Shown piece by piece: positions 1 to 7,545 of a stretch of 18,627 bases of DNA. Each line of letters begins with the position of its first letter. Positions within the stretch are counted from its first letter, which is position 1. The notes beneath the pieces are model-generated. The model searched no databases. It was given only the letters and a program-made list of their open reading frames with translations, and had not been told where the DNA came from. This DNA comes from Oligoflexia bacterium (GTDB lineage Bacteria > Bdellovibrionota > UBA1018 > CAIMNF01): the NCBI GenBank assembly GCA_903842755.1, contig CAIMNF010000015.1:1-18627 (forward strand), in the 5' to 3' direction. Position numbers and translations under genes: made by a program.

Positions 1-131
1 ATATTCCCGGATGTCCGCCAGCGCCCGAGGGATTATTAAATGGATTATTGAGATTGGAAGAAATGATTTCGAGAGGCGAAACGTACTCGCTCAAGAGATC
101 GAGGGCTACGCAATTTGGAGGCACGCCATGA
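1..131 (+). CDS. nuoB: NADH-quinone oxidoreductase subunit B, C-terminal end (partial)
   Basis: This is the last 42 codons of a gene that starts left of the window; the reading frame begins at base 3 and ends with TGA at 129-131. The translation opens IPGCPPAPEGLLNGLLRLEE, the conserved end of NuoB/PSST. The cysteine in PGCPP is known in the family as one of the four ligands of cluster N2, the [4Fe-4S] centre that passes electrons to quinone. The tail after EEMISRGE is basic and variable. NuoB sits in the connecting part of complex I next to NuoD. Its stop overlaps the nuoC start as ATGA (128-131), consistent with translational coupling. Only the carboxyl end can be judged, so the other three ligands are not visible. 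Confidence 0.93.
   Translation, partial: IPGCPPAPEGLLNGLLRLEEMISRGETYSLKRSRATQFGGTP
117..121 (+). promoter_or_regulatory. Ribosome binding site that sets the nuoC start
   Basis: GGAGG lies 6 bases upstream of the ATG at 128. It supports 128 as the nuoC start over an in-frame ATG at 11, because the stretch 11-127 is already used in another frame by the conserved NuoB C-terminus. Confidence 0.85.
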
Positions 132-730
132 TTTATAAAAATAATGATATTACCCAACCTGTTCCTACAGTTTATGGATATTTTAACGAAAAGTACGGAT
201 CCGTTTGGAAGGCGCAAATGGAAACTTTACAAAGTGAGTTTGGGAGCAAGATTTTAGAAATCAAAGTCCCTTACCAAGAACAAAAACAAGATAAAGTAGA
301 CCTTCCCACCGTCTTGGTGGCTAAGGACTCTTTGATTACGATCCTTAAATTTTTAAAAGAATCCATGGGGTATTCGTTTCTGACGGATTTGACGGCGATC
401 GATGAAGAGCTTTCACCGCCAGTTCCGGGGACTCGATTTGTGGTCGTTTATCACCTCTTTAATATAGAAACGAAGTCACGATTACGGATCAAAGTGGCTC
501 TTGCGGACCAAGAGGAATCCCCTTCCGTTACCGCTCTATGGAGTGGAGCGAATTGGGCAGAGCGCGAGGTGTTTGATATGTATGGAATCCGCTTTAACGG
601 GCACCCGGATTTAAGACGAATTTTAATGGATCAACGGTTTGAGGGGCACCCCCTACGTAAAGATTATCCGCTCCGAGGTTATCAGGTTTTCTTGACCCCA
701 GAGCCCATCGATCCGGAGCTTTTAAAATGA
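128..730 (+). CDS. nuoC: NADH-quinone oxidoreductase subunit C
   Basis: A 200-residue protein, the 30-kDa subunit of the hydrophilic arm of complex I on the cytoplasmic side. The family signature lies at residues 141-185: AEREVFDMYGI followed by GHPDLRRIL, then FEGHPLRKDYPLRGY. The length fits a stand-alone NuoC; in E. coli the C and D subunits are fused, but here they are separate genes. NuoC packs against NuoB, NuoD and NuoI and has no cofactor of its own. I chose the start at 128 because GGAGG precedes it and the longer in-frame opening (ATG at 11) would overlap the NuoB coding sequence with non-homologous residues. It overlaps nuoB and nuoD by 4 bases each (ATGA). Confidence 0.96.
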   Translation: MIYKNNDITQPVPTVYGYFNEKYGSVWKAQMETLQSEFGSKILEIKVPYQEQKQDKVDLPTVLVAKDSLITILKFLKESMGYSFLTDLTAIDEELSPPVPGTRFVVVYHLFNIETKSRLRIKVALADQEESPSVTALWSGANWAEREVFDMYGIRFNGHPDLRRILMDQRFEGHPLRKDYPLRGYQVFLTPEPIDPELLK

Positions 731-2001
731 GTAGTGATCGCCGTTTTATCAGAGATATACCGCTCGATATTTTAAGAACGGGTGTGCCTGGGCACCTGGA
801 TGTGGCACTAAAGAAGGACCAAGATGATCTCTTTGAGGATTCAAAGGTGATCGTTAATTTTGGTCCTACCCACCCGGCAATGCACGGTGCTTTTCGCTGT
901 ATGGCGAAAGTGAATGGAGAAACGATTGAGCGCTCCTATAGTGAATGTGGATACACCCACCGAGCCAAGGAGAAGCTTGGAGAGAATCGAACCTATCACC
1001 AGTTTATCGTCTATACGGACCGATTAAATTATTGTTCCTCTTTGATCAATAACGTGACTTACGCGATGGCGGTCGAACGACTCATGGGAGTCGAAGTTCC
1101 AGAACGAGCCGTATGGATTAGAATGATTTGCACAGAAATTGCACGCGTGATTGATCATTTAATTTGTGTAGGGATTAATGCGGTCGACCTCGGAGCGTTT
1201 TCCTATTTCTTGTACGGGTATCATCAACGGGAAAAGGCTTATTCGTTAATTGAGCAACTCTGTGGTGCAAGGCTCACCACTTCGTACACCCGAATTGGTG
1301 GGTTAATGGCGGATGCGCCTGAGGGCTGGGAAAAAGAAGTAAAAGCCTGGGTACTGGAAACTCGCAAAGTCATCGAAGAAATGGATGCATTGCTTACCGA
1401 TAATCGCATTTGGCTAAATCGGACGAAGGGCATTTCTATTTTTAATAAAGAGCAGTGCTTAAATTATAGTTTTACCGGACCCAATGCAAGAGCGGCGGGC
1501 ATTGACCTTGATTTAAGGCGAGATCAGCCCTCCCTGTTTTACGATCGCGTTGATTTCGATGTCCCAATTGCACAAACGGGGGATGTTTTTGATCGCTATT
1601 ATGTGCGGATGGAGGAGATGAAACAGTCTCTTACTATTCTGTTGCAATGTTTAGACAAGCTGAAAAAAGGGCCCATCTGGTCCGAAGACAAACGAGTCAG
1701 AATTCCTGAAAAAGAATCCGTTTATAATTCAATGGAAGGACTGATTCATCATTTTAAATTTTTCATGAATGGCTTCGATGTTCCGCCGGGGGAAGCGTAT
1801 ACCGCGTTTGAAGCGGCCAATGGCGAGCTTGGCTTTTATATAGTGAGCCGTGGTGGTCCAATGGCCCATCGGATGAGAATTCGTGGCCCCTCCTTTTGGC
1901 ATTACCAGGGTTTAGACCCCATGATTCAAGGGGGATATATTGGAGACTTGGTCGCAGCATTGGGAAGCATTAACGTCATTGCTGGAGAATTGGATCGATA
2001 A
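727..2001 (+). CDS. nuoD: NADH-quinone oxidoreductase subunit D
   Basis: A 424-residue protein, the 49-kDa subunit that together with NuoB forms the quinone-reaction site of complex I. The family signature NFGPTHPAMHG (residues 44-54) holds the histidine near the quinone headgroup, and DRLNY (98-102) holds the tyrosine position known to contact quinone. Further conserved blocks are EKLGENRTY (82-90), VEVPERAVWIR, LDLRRDQP and VRMEEMKQSL, and the end reads GSINVIAGELDR as in other members. It has a roughly 40-residue leader before the core. The usual HRG triplet reads HRA (78-80), a mild deviation. It starts inside the nuoC stop (ATGA) and ends 2 bases before nuoE. Confidence 0.97.
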   Translation: MSSDRRFIRDIPLDILRTGVPGHLDVALKKDQDDLFEDSKVIVNFGPTHPAMHGAFRCMAKVNGETIERSYSECGYTHRAKEKLGENRTYHQFIVYTDRLNYCSSLINNVTYAMAVERLMGVEVPERAVWIRMICTEIARVIDHLICVGINAVDLGAFSYFLYGYHQREKAYSLIEQLCGARLTTSYTRIGGLMADAPEGWEKEVKAWVLETRKVIEEMDALLTDNRIWLNRTKGISIFNKEQCLNYSFTGPNARAAGIDLDLRRDQPSLFYDRVDFDVPIAQTGDVFDRYYVRMEEMKQSLTILLQCLDKLKKGPIWSEDKRVRIPEKESVYNSMEGLIHHFKFFMNGFDVPPGEAYTAFEAANGELGFYIVSRGGPMAHRMRIRGPSFWHYQGLDPMIQGGYIGDLVAALGSINVIAGELDR

Positions 2002-2003
2002 TT

Positions 2004-2480
2004 ATGGCAAAAATTTTACCCGAAGTTTTTTATAACGAAATGAAAAAGCTTGAGCCTCGGTATCCCCAACGCAAGGCCCTCATTTTGCCCGCACTTCATG
2101 AAGCGCAAAAGGTGTATGGTTGGCTTCCGTCAGATGTGATGGACGAGGTTGCGGAATTTATTGGTGTTCATCCCGCTCAAATCAGAGAAGTGGCCAGCTT
2201 TTACACCATGTATAATTTAAAGCCCGTCGGAAAAGTCCATCTAAAAATTTGTACAAATGTGGCGTGTTGCTTGCGGGGTGCAGACGAGTTGATGGATTAC
2301 GCAGAAAAAAAACTAGGAATTAAAAAAGGGGAAACCACCCCCGATGGACTGTTTACTCTTTCCGAGGAAGAATGTTTGGGGGCATGCACCACTGCTCCAG
2401 CCATGATGGCGAACGATGAGTATGTGGAAAATTTGGATTTGCAAAAATTTAATGATTTTTTAGAGAGGGCCAAAAAATGA
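2004..2480 (+). CDS. nuoE: NADH-quinone oxidoreductase subunit E (24-kDa, [2Fe-2S])
   Basis: A 158-residue thioredoxin-like ferredoxin of the NADH-oxidising module. Four cysteines in the family pattern bind cluster N1a: C83 and C88 (CTNVAC) and C124 and C128 (ECLGAC). The N-terminal helical part contains REVASFYTMYNLKPVG, typical of NuoE/HoxE. The length is usual for the family. It partners with NuoF, whose gene begins inside the nuoE stop codon (ATGA at 2477-2480). The gap to nuoD is 2 bases, so it belongs to the same coupled transcript. Confidence 0.97.
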   Translation: MAKILPEVFYNEMKKLEPRYPQRKALILPALHEAQKVYGWLPSDVMDEVAEFIGVHPAQIREVASFYTMYNLKPVGKVHLKICTNVACCLRGADELMDYAEKKLGIKKGETTPDGLFTLSEEECLGACTTAPAMMANDEYVENLDLQKFNDFLERAKK

Positions 2481-3748
2481 GACAAACGCTTTTTGCGCAG
2501 CATTTTGGAAAGCCCTCGAACGCGTCTCTCGCCTACTATTTAACTGCGATGCATGGCTATGCTTCGGCAAGAAAAGCCTTATCCGAAATGACGCCCGATC
2601 AGGTCATCGAAGAGGTGAAAAAAAGCAATTTGCGGGGTCGGGGTGGCGCAGGCTTTCCGACGGGCATGAAATGGGGCTTTATTCCCAAGCAATCGGAGAA
2701 ACAAAAGTACCTGGTCTGCAATGCCGATGAATCTGAACCGGGTACCTGTAAAGATCGGCAAATTCTGACCTATACACCGCACCTCTTAATCGAAGGATTA
2801 CTAATTGGGTCCTATGCGATCGGGTGCAAACACGCCTATGTTTATATTCGTGGCGAATACACCCACGAAGCAAAAGTGTTCCAGAAAGCGGTAGATGAAG
2901 CCTACGAAAAAGGATTTTTGGGAAAAAATATTTTTGGCAGTCCGTATTCGCTCGATATCACTTTACACCGTGGGGCTGGAGCCTACATCTGCGGCGAAGA
3001 AACCGCTTTGTTAAACTCCTTAGAGGGGAAGCGCGGAGAGCCTCGCGTGAAACCGCCGTTTCCAGCGCAATCGGGCGCGTTTGGTGGGCCAACTGCCGTC
3101 AATAATGTAGAATCAATTGCGAATGTCCCGTTTATTATTTCCATGGGGGGCGAACCCTTTGCCAAGTTAGGGAAGCTCGATAAGTCCGGGGGCACACGTT
3201 TGATTTCGCTTTCGGGCCACGTGAAAAAACCAGGAGTCTATGAAATTCAAGCAGGCGAACTTACGTTACGGCAAATCATCGATGATCTAGGTGGCGGAAT
3301 TCTGAATGACCGGAAATTAAAAGCCGTCATTCCTGGAGGGTCCTCTGCCCCTGTTTTGACCGCAGAAGAAGTCGATGTGGTTTACGACATTGAACCGTTG
3401 ATGAAAATTGGAACCATGATGGGTTCGGCTGCGATTATGGTGGTCAGTGAGGACGCCGACTTAGTAAAACTATTGCTCCGAATTACCAAATTTTATGCCC
3501 ATGAGTCGTGTGGTCAATGTACCCCATGCCGGGAAGGATGTCAGTGGATGGAGTCCCTGCTTCACAAAATTGTGCACGGACACGGAAGTACAGATGATTT
3601 AAATTTGCTCGTCGATGTAGCGCAAAACATTGGTGGCAAAACGCTCTGTGCTTTAGGGGATGCGGCTGCGGGCCCCGTGATTAGCTTTGTTAAGAAATTT
3701 AGACCTGAATTTGAAGAGTATATTAAGGGGGCAAAGCACCATGCCTAA
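2477..3748 (+). CDS. nuoF: NADH-quinone oxidoreductase subunit F (51-kDa, NADH/FMN/[4Fe-4S])
   Basis: A 423-residue subunit that oxidises NADH with FMN and passes electrons to cluster N3. The glycine-rich GRGGAGFPTG (residues 54-63) and the acidic NADESEPGTCKDR (82-94) form the NADH/FMN site; GAGAYICGEETALLNSLEG (167-185) is the second nucleotide/flavin signature. The N3 ligands are C345, C348 and C351 in ESCGQCTPCREG and C391 in TLCALGD. Length and domain order (flavin domain, SLBB-like middle, Fe-S helical bundle) match the family. It overlaps nuoE by 4 bases and nuoG by 8. Confidence 0.98.
   Translation: MRQTLFAQHFGKPSNASLAYYLTAMHGYASARKALSEMTPDQVIEEVKKSNLRGRGGAGFPTGMKWGFIPKQSEKQKYLVCNADESEPGTCKDRQILTYTPHLLIEGLLIGSYAIGCKHAYVYIRGEYTHEAKVFQKAVDEAYEKGFLGKNIFGSPYSLDITLHRGAGAYICGEETALLNSLEGKRGEPRVKPPFPAQSGAFGGPTAVNNVESIANVPFIISMGGEPFAKLGKLDKSGGTRLISLSGHVKKPGVYEIQAGELTLRQIIDDLGGGILNDRKLKAVIPGGSSAPVLTAEEVDVVYDIEPLMKIGTMMGSAAIMVVSEDADLVKLLLRITKFYAHESCGQCTPCREGCQWMESLLHKIVHGHGSTDDLNLLVDVAQNIGGKTLCALGDAAAGPVISFVKKFRPEFEEYIKGAKHHA
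3725..3731 (+). promoter_or_regulatory. Ribosome binding site for nuoG inside the nuoF 3' end
   Basis: AAGGGGG lies 9 bases before the ATG at 3741. It favours 3741 as the nuoG start over the in-frame ATG at 3687, which would add 18 residues (MLRNLDLNLKS...) that do not look like a ferredoxin N-terminus and are coded inside nuoF. Confidence 0.65.
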
Positions 3749-5159
3749 GTGTACGATTGATGGAAAAGAAATTGAGTTTAGTGCAGGTGAAAACCTAGTA
3801 AAAGTCGCAAAAAAGGGCGGGATTGAGATTCCCGTTTTCTGTTACCACCCCGGACTAAGTGTGGTGGCCCAATGCCGGATGTGTTTAGTGGAAATCGAAA
3901 AGATGCCCAAGCTTCAAACGGCGTGTAGTACGCCTGCGGCCGATGGGATGATTGTGCGAACTCAGGCAGATAGTGCAGTGAAGGCGCGTGCGGCGACCAT
4001 GGAGTTTTTGCTTTTAAATCACCCGCTCGATTGCCCCATTTGTGATAAGGCAGGGGAGTGCGATCTCCAAGATAATTCCTTTGGCCACGGAAGCCCTTCG
4101 ATGCGCTCTACCGAAGAGCGGCGAACCTATGTGGACGTAGACATGGGGCCTGTCATTCAGAAAAATATGAATCGCTGTATTCATTGCACGCGTTGTATTC
4201 GCTTTGGGGAAGAGGTCGCAGGGATACACGAAATGGTGGCCGTGAAGCGCGGTAATAATTTAGACATTACGACCATTGACGGAAAGCAGCTGAAGACCGA
4301 GTACGCAGGAAATTATTCTGATATTTGTCCAACCGGCTCTTTAACCCTAAAAGATTTCCGCTTTCAAAAAAGAGCCTGGATGCTTAAAAAAACGGACACC
4401 GTCTGTGAAGGCTGCTCCAAAGGTTGTAATATGGAAATTCAACAAGAAGGCAATAAGGTTTACCGGTGCGTCCCCAGGGAAAACTTAGAAATCAATCGTT
4501 ACTGGATGTGCGACGAGGGGCGTTTTAATTACCATTATACGCAAGACCCTCTTCGAATCACTCGGTTAAAGGGCAGTGCGTTCTCCCCTACTCCACATTG
4601 GGACGAAGTGGGCATGGCTTTTAAGAAACTAGCCAACGGAGCAACGGTTCAAATTTTAATTGGAACCGATTTAACCTTAGAAGAGATGCAGGCCATCATT
4701 GATTTTGCAAAAACCCAATTGCCAGAAGCTAAACTGTTCCACTTTGGAACTCCTGGAGTTCGGCGCACGACTGAAGACGGTCCCTTGGATCAAATTTTAA
4801 AAATGAAGAGTAAAACGGCCAATCTAAATGGTGCGGAGCTTTTGGGATTGTCCCCGCTGGAAACGGAAATAGTAAAAGCAGAATCGGTCGTCGTTTTTCG
4901 CGGAGGCCGCGCGGCTCTTCCAAAGATAGACTCGAAAAATATTATAGGAGTGGGCGTGTTTAAGGAATCTGAAGCGAGCGGATTTAACATGATCCTTCCG
5001 TCTTTGGCGTTTACCGAGAAAAATGGCACAATCGTAAATCACCAAGGAAAATCCCAATTGTTAAAACGCGCGGTTTTACCCGTCGGCCAATGCAAGCCCC
5101 TCCCTGAAATTTTAATGCTCGTTTTAAATGCTAAAAAACGGGAAGGAGCAGGCACATGA
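3741..5159 (+). CDS. nuoG: NADH-quinone oxidoreductase subunit G, short form
   Basis: A 472-residue iron-sulphur subunit of the NADH module. In order: a plant-type [2Fe-2S] ferredoxin domain with C34, C45, C48 and C62 (N1b); the His-Cys3 motif H94, C98, C101, C107 (N5); a [4Fe-4S] site C146, C149, C152 and C196 (N4); then C222-x2-C225-x3-C229-x27-C257, the N7-type motif found in some bacteria and absent from mitochondria. After that only about 210 residues remain, whereas characterised bacterial NuoG proteins run to roughly 780-910. The end, with AFTEKNGTIVNHQGKSQ, resembles the normal C-terminal segment of the molybdopterin-type domain, so the loss looks internal and not a frameshift. The start at 3741 gives MPKCTIDGKEIEF, a proper ferredoxin opening. 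It overlaps nuoF by 8 bases and nuoH by 4. Confidence 0.95.
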   Translation: MPKCTIDGKEIEFSAGENLVKVAKKGGIEIPVFCYHPGLSVVAQCRMCLVEIEKMPKLQTACSTPAADGMIVRTQADSAVKARAATMEFLLLNHPLDCPICDKAGECDLQDNSFGHGSPSMRSTEERRTYVDVDMGPVIQKNMNRCIHCTRCIRFGEEVAGIHEMVAVKRGNNLDITTIDGKQLKTEYAGNYSDICPTGSLTLKDFRFQKRAWMLKKTDTVCEGCSKGCNMEIQQEGNKVYRCVPRENLEINRYWMCDEGRFNYHYTQDPLRITRLKGSAFSPTPHWDEVGMAFKKLANGATVQILIGTDLTLEEMQAIIDFAKTQLPEAKLFHFGTPGVRRTTEDGPLDQILKMKSKTANLNGAELLGLSPLETEIVKAESVVVFRGGRAALPKIDSKNIIGVGVFKESEASGFNMILPSLAFTEKNGTIVNHQGKSQLLKRAVLPVGQCKPLPEILMLVLNAKKREGAGT

Positions 5160-6235
5160 CTCAAACCGAATTAATGATCATGCTCGTGAAGTGTGCGGTC
5201 GTGCTCATGGGCTTATTGAGTGTTGTACCGATTATGCTCATCGTGGAGCGCCGAGGTTCGGCACTCATGCAAAATCGATTAGGGCCAAATCGGATCGGGC
5301 CATTTGGCTTTCTTCAGTTTACAGCCGACATGCTCAAGTTCGTTTTTAAGGAAGATTTGACCCCGGCGCACGTGAATAAGTTTTATTACATCCTGGCCCC
5401 TTGGGTTACTTTGGTTCCGGCATTTATGACTTTTGCCGTTATTCCCTTTGCAAGTTCGCTCGTCATCGAAGGCAACTCCGTTCACTTTCAATTGGCCAAT
5501 TTAGATGTGGGAGTCTTGTATTGCTTCGCGATTGGGTCACTTGGAGTTTATGGAATCATCATGGCCGGCTGGGCCTCCAACAATAAGTATTCCCTGTTAG
5601 GAAGCTTAAGAAGTTCTGCGCAAATGATTAGTTATGAGCTGACCTTAGGATTATCAATTCTAGGGTTAGTGATGGTTTTTCAAAGTCTAAAGCTCAGTGA
5701 CATTACGGCCGGACAGGGAGAAGTGCTCTTTACGCTTCCCCTCTTAAATTGGACCATTCCCAAATGGGGAATTTTCATTCAACCCGTGGGCTTTATTCTT
5801 TTCTTGGTATCGGTTTTTGCAGAGACAAACCGACTTCCGTTTGATTTGCCCGAGGGAGAGTCAGAACTTATCGCTGGCTATCATTTAGAATACGGATCAA
5901 TGAAGTTCGCCCTTTTTATGATGGCAGAATTCGTCAATATGACCGTGGCTTCCGCTTTGATTGCGACTCTATTTTTTGGGGGTTGGCAGCTTCTTCCTTT
6001 TTTTGGAGATTTAGTTCACTTGCTGGGAGGAGCGGATTGGGTTCGAGTTCTTTTTGAGGCGGCCTCTTTCTTAATTAAAGTTGCTTTTTTTATGTGGTTT
6101 TTTGTTTGGGTTCGTTGGACGGTGCCCCGTTTCCGCTTTGATCAGTTGATGAATTTAGGGTGGCGAGTCTTGTTTCCCCTTGGGCTGATTAATATTTTTG
6201 TGACGGGCTTAGTTATTTACAAAGGAGTTCATTAA
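5156..6235 (+). CDS. nuoH: NADH-quinone oxidoreductase subunit H (membrane)
   Basis: A 359-residue multi-spanning membrane protein that anchors the hydrophilic arm and lines the quinone tunnel. Family signatures: MQNRLGPNRIGPFGFLQ (residues 38-54) with the following FKEDLTP, and ETNRLPFDLPEGESELIAGY (223-242) followed by HLEYG, whose acidic residues belong to the E-channel linking quinone reduction to proton pumping. About eight hydrophobic helices are visible and the length is usual. It starts within the nuoG stop (ATGA) and shares one base with the nuoI start (TAATG at 6233-6237). Confidence 0.97.
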   Translation: MTQTELMIMLVKCAVVLMGLLSVVPIMLIVERRGSALMQNRLGPNRIGPFGFLQFTADMLKFVFKEDLTPAHVNKFYYILAPWVTLVPAFMTFAVIPFASSLVIEGNSVHFQLANLDVGVLYCFAIGSLGVYGIIMAGWASNNKYSLLGSLRSSAQMISYELTLGLSILGLVMVFQSLKLSDITAGQGEVLFTLPLLNWTIPKWGIFIQPVGFILFLVSVFAETNRLPFDLPEGESELIAGYHLEYGSMKFALFMMAEFVNMTVASALIATLFFGGWQLLPFFGDLVHLLGGADWVRVLFEAASFLIKVAFFMWFFVWVRWTVPRFRFDQLMNLGWRVLFPLGLINIFVTGLVIYKGVH

Positions 6236-6681
6236 TGTTGGCCACACGTAAGCCAGGTTTTTTGAATCGTTTTTACTTGGTGGAAATCATCCAAGGGTTA
6301 GCGATTACTCTTAGAAATTTGCTGTTTCATAAAAAGGTGACGCTTCAGTTTCCCGAACAAAGACGGGATTACTCCCCCCGCTACCGGGGACAGCATTATA
6401 TCAAGGCCGTAAATGGGGTCGAAAACTGTACGGCGTGTATGTTATGTCCTACGGTTTGTCCTGCAGAGTGTATTCATATTGTTGCGGGTGAGCGCGAAGA
6501 TAAAGAGAAATATCCGGTTAAATTTGAAATCGATGTATTACGGTGTTGTTTTTGTGGAATGTGTGAAGAGGCGTGCCCAAAAGATGCGATCAAACTCAGT
6601 AATATCTATGAGATGAGTCAGGAAAAAAGATCGGTTTATGTTAAAGATTTTCTGGTCGAGCAACGAGGAAACAAACCATGA
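6235..6681 (+). CDS. nuoI: NADH-quinone oxidoreductase subunit I (2x[4Fe-4S])
   Basis: A 148-residue, 8Fe ferredoxin-type subunit that holds clusters N6a and N6b and connects NuoG to NuoB. The two motifs are C65-x2-C68-x2-C71-x3-C75-P (CTACMLCPTVCP) and C104-x2-C107-x2-C110-x3-C114-P (CCFCGMCEEACP); C105 is an extra cysteine inside the second motif. The N-terminal amphipathic stretch LVEIIQGLAITLRNLLFHKKVTLQFP and the following RYRGQHYI are family-typical and lie against the membrane. It overlaps nuoH by one base and nuoJ by four. Confidence 0.97.
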   Translation: MLATRKPGFLNRFYLVEIIQGLAITLRNLLFHKKVTLQFPEQRRDYSPRYRGQHYIKAVNGVENCTACMLCPTVCPAECIHIVAGEREDKEKYPVKFEIDVLRCCFCGMCEEACPKDAIKLSNIYEMSQEKRSVYVKDFLVEQRGNKP

Positions 6682-7238
6682 GTTTTGAGATCGATTATTC
6701 GTTTGTCGCATTTATAGCTTTTGCGACGATCGCGCTCCTGGGTTCGTTAATGGTGGTGTTTAAGAAGAATGCGGTCTCGGCTGCCTTTTCGCTGATTTTG
6801 GTATTGTTTTCGTTTGCAGGTATCTACGCCGTTTTGGGCGCGCATTTTGTGGCCGCTCTGCAGATCCTCATTTATACCGGGGCAATCATGGTTCTGTTCG
6901 TGTTTGTCATCATGTTGCTCAATGATCACCATACAGAAAACGATTTAGAAAAAACGGGATTTTTGTTAAAGGTCGTGACTTCTTTAAGCCTGGTCGCTCT
7001 CGGAACGATTTTGGTTAAAGCCGTGTACTCTTCTGCGGACGTTCATCCAACGGGAACACTTAACTCGGATGAGATTATTCGATTAGGCGGCAGCGTACAG
7101 GTGATTTCTGAGGCGTTGTTTAAGGATAATGTGTTTCAATTTGAACTATTGTCCTTTTTGATATTGGCCGCGGTCATTGCGACCATCACGTTGGCAAAGC
7201 GAGGAACAAAGTCTTCGAAAAACGGGAGTGAGACATGA
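6678..7238 (+). CDS. nuoJ: NADH-quinone oxidoreductase subunit J (membrane)
   Basis: A 186-residue protein with about five hydrophobic helices. The third helix carries QILIYTGAIMVLFVFVIM (residues 62-79), the recognisable NuoJ signature, which in known structures lies next to NuoH and NuoK and changes conformation during turnover. The soluble loop after residue 82 and the basic C-terminus (KRGTKSSKNGSET) are variable. Length is usual. It overlaps both neighbours by 4 bases (ATGA at each end). Confidence 0.95.
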   Translation: MSFEIDYSFVAFIAFATIALLGSLMVVFKKNAVSAAFSLILVLFSFAGIYAVLGAHFVAALQILIYTGAIMVLFVFVIMLLNDHHTENDLEKTGFLLKVVTSLSLVALGTILVKAVYSSADVHPTGTLNSDEIIRLGGSVQVISEALFKDNVFQFELLSFLILAAVIATITLAKRGTKSSKNGSET

Positions 7239-7540
7239 TTTTTCAACTGTGGATGCCGTTGGTCCTTGCCGTGATGATCTTTTTAATTGGGCTTATGGGA
7301 GTGATTTTTAGGCGCAATCTACTTATTATGATGATGGGAATTGAGCTCATGCTCAATGCCTCGAATCTTTTATTTGTGACGTTTTCAAAGATTCATCAAC
7401 GAGTAGATGGGGAAGTCATGAGTATCTTTGTGATGGCCATCGCTGCAGCCGAAGCTGCCGCAGGGCTTGGATTGGTGATCGCACTTTTTAGAACGTTAAA
7501 AACCGTAAATTCAGACAGCATTCAACTTCTGAGGGATTAA
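7235..7540 (+). CDS. nuoK: NADH-quinone oxidoreductase subunit K (membrane)
   Basis: A 101-residue, three-helix subunit related to MrpC. The two membrane glutamates required for proton transfer are present: E37 in GIELMLNASNLLFV and E73 in AIAAAEAAAGLGLVIALFR. Size and helix pattern match the family exactly. It starts in the nuoJ stop (ATGA) and ends 5 bases before nuoL. Confidence 0.96.
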   Translation: MIFQLWMPLVLAVMIFLIGLMGVIFRRNLLIMMMGIELMLNASNLLFVTFSKIHQRVDGEVMSIFVMAIAAAEAAAGLGLVIALFRTLKTVNSDSIQLLRD

Positions 7541-7545
7541 ATTTT

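Noticed and set aside
11..127. A 39-residue N-terminal extension of NuoC from an ATG at base 11
   Set aside because: The same bases code the conserved NuoB C-terminus (PGCPPAPEGLL) in another frame, and the ATG at 128 has GGAGG 6 bases upstream.
3687..3740. An 18-residue extension of NuoG
   Set aside because: It lies deep in nuoF and does not resemble a ferredoxin N-terminus; the ATG at 3741 has AAGGGGG upstream and gives a standard opening.
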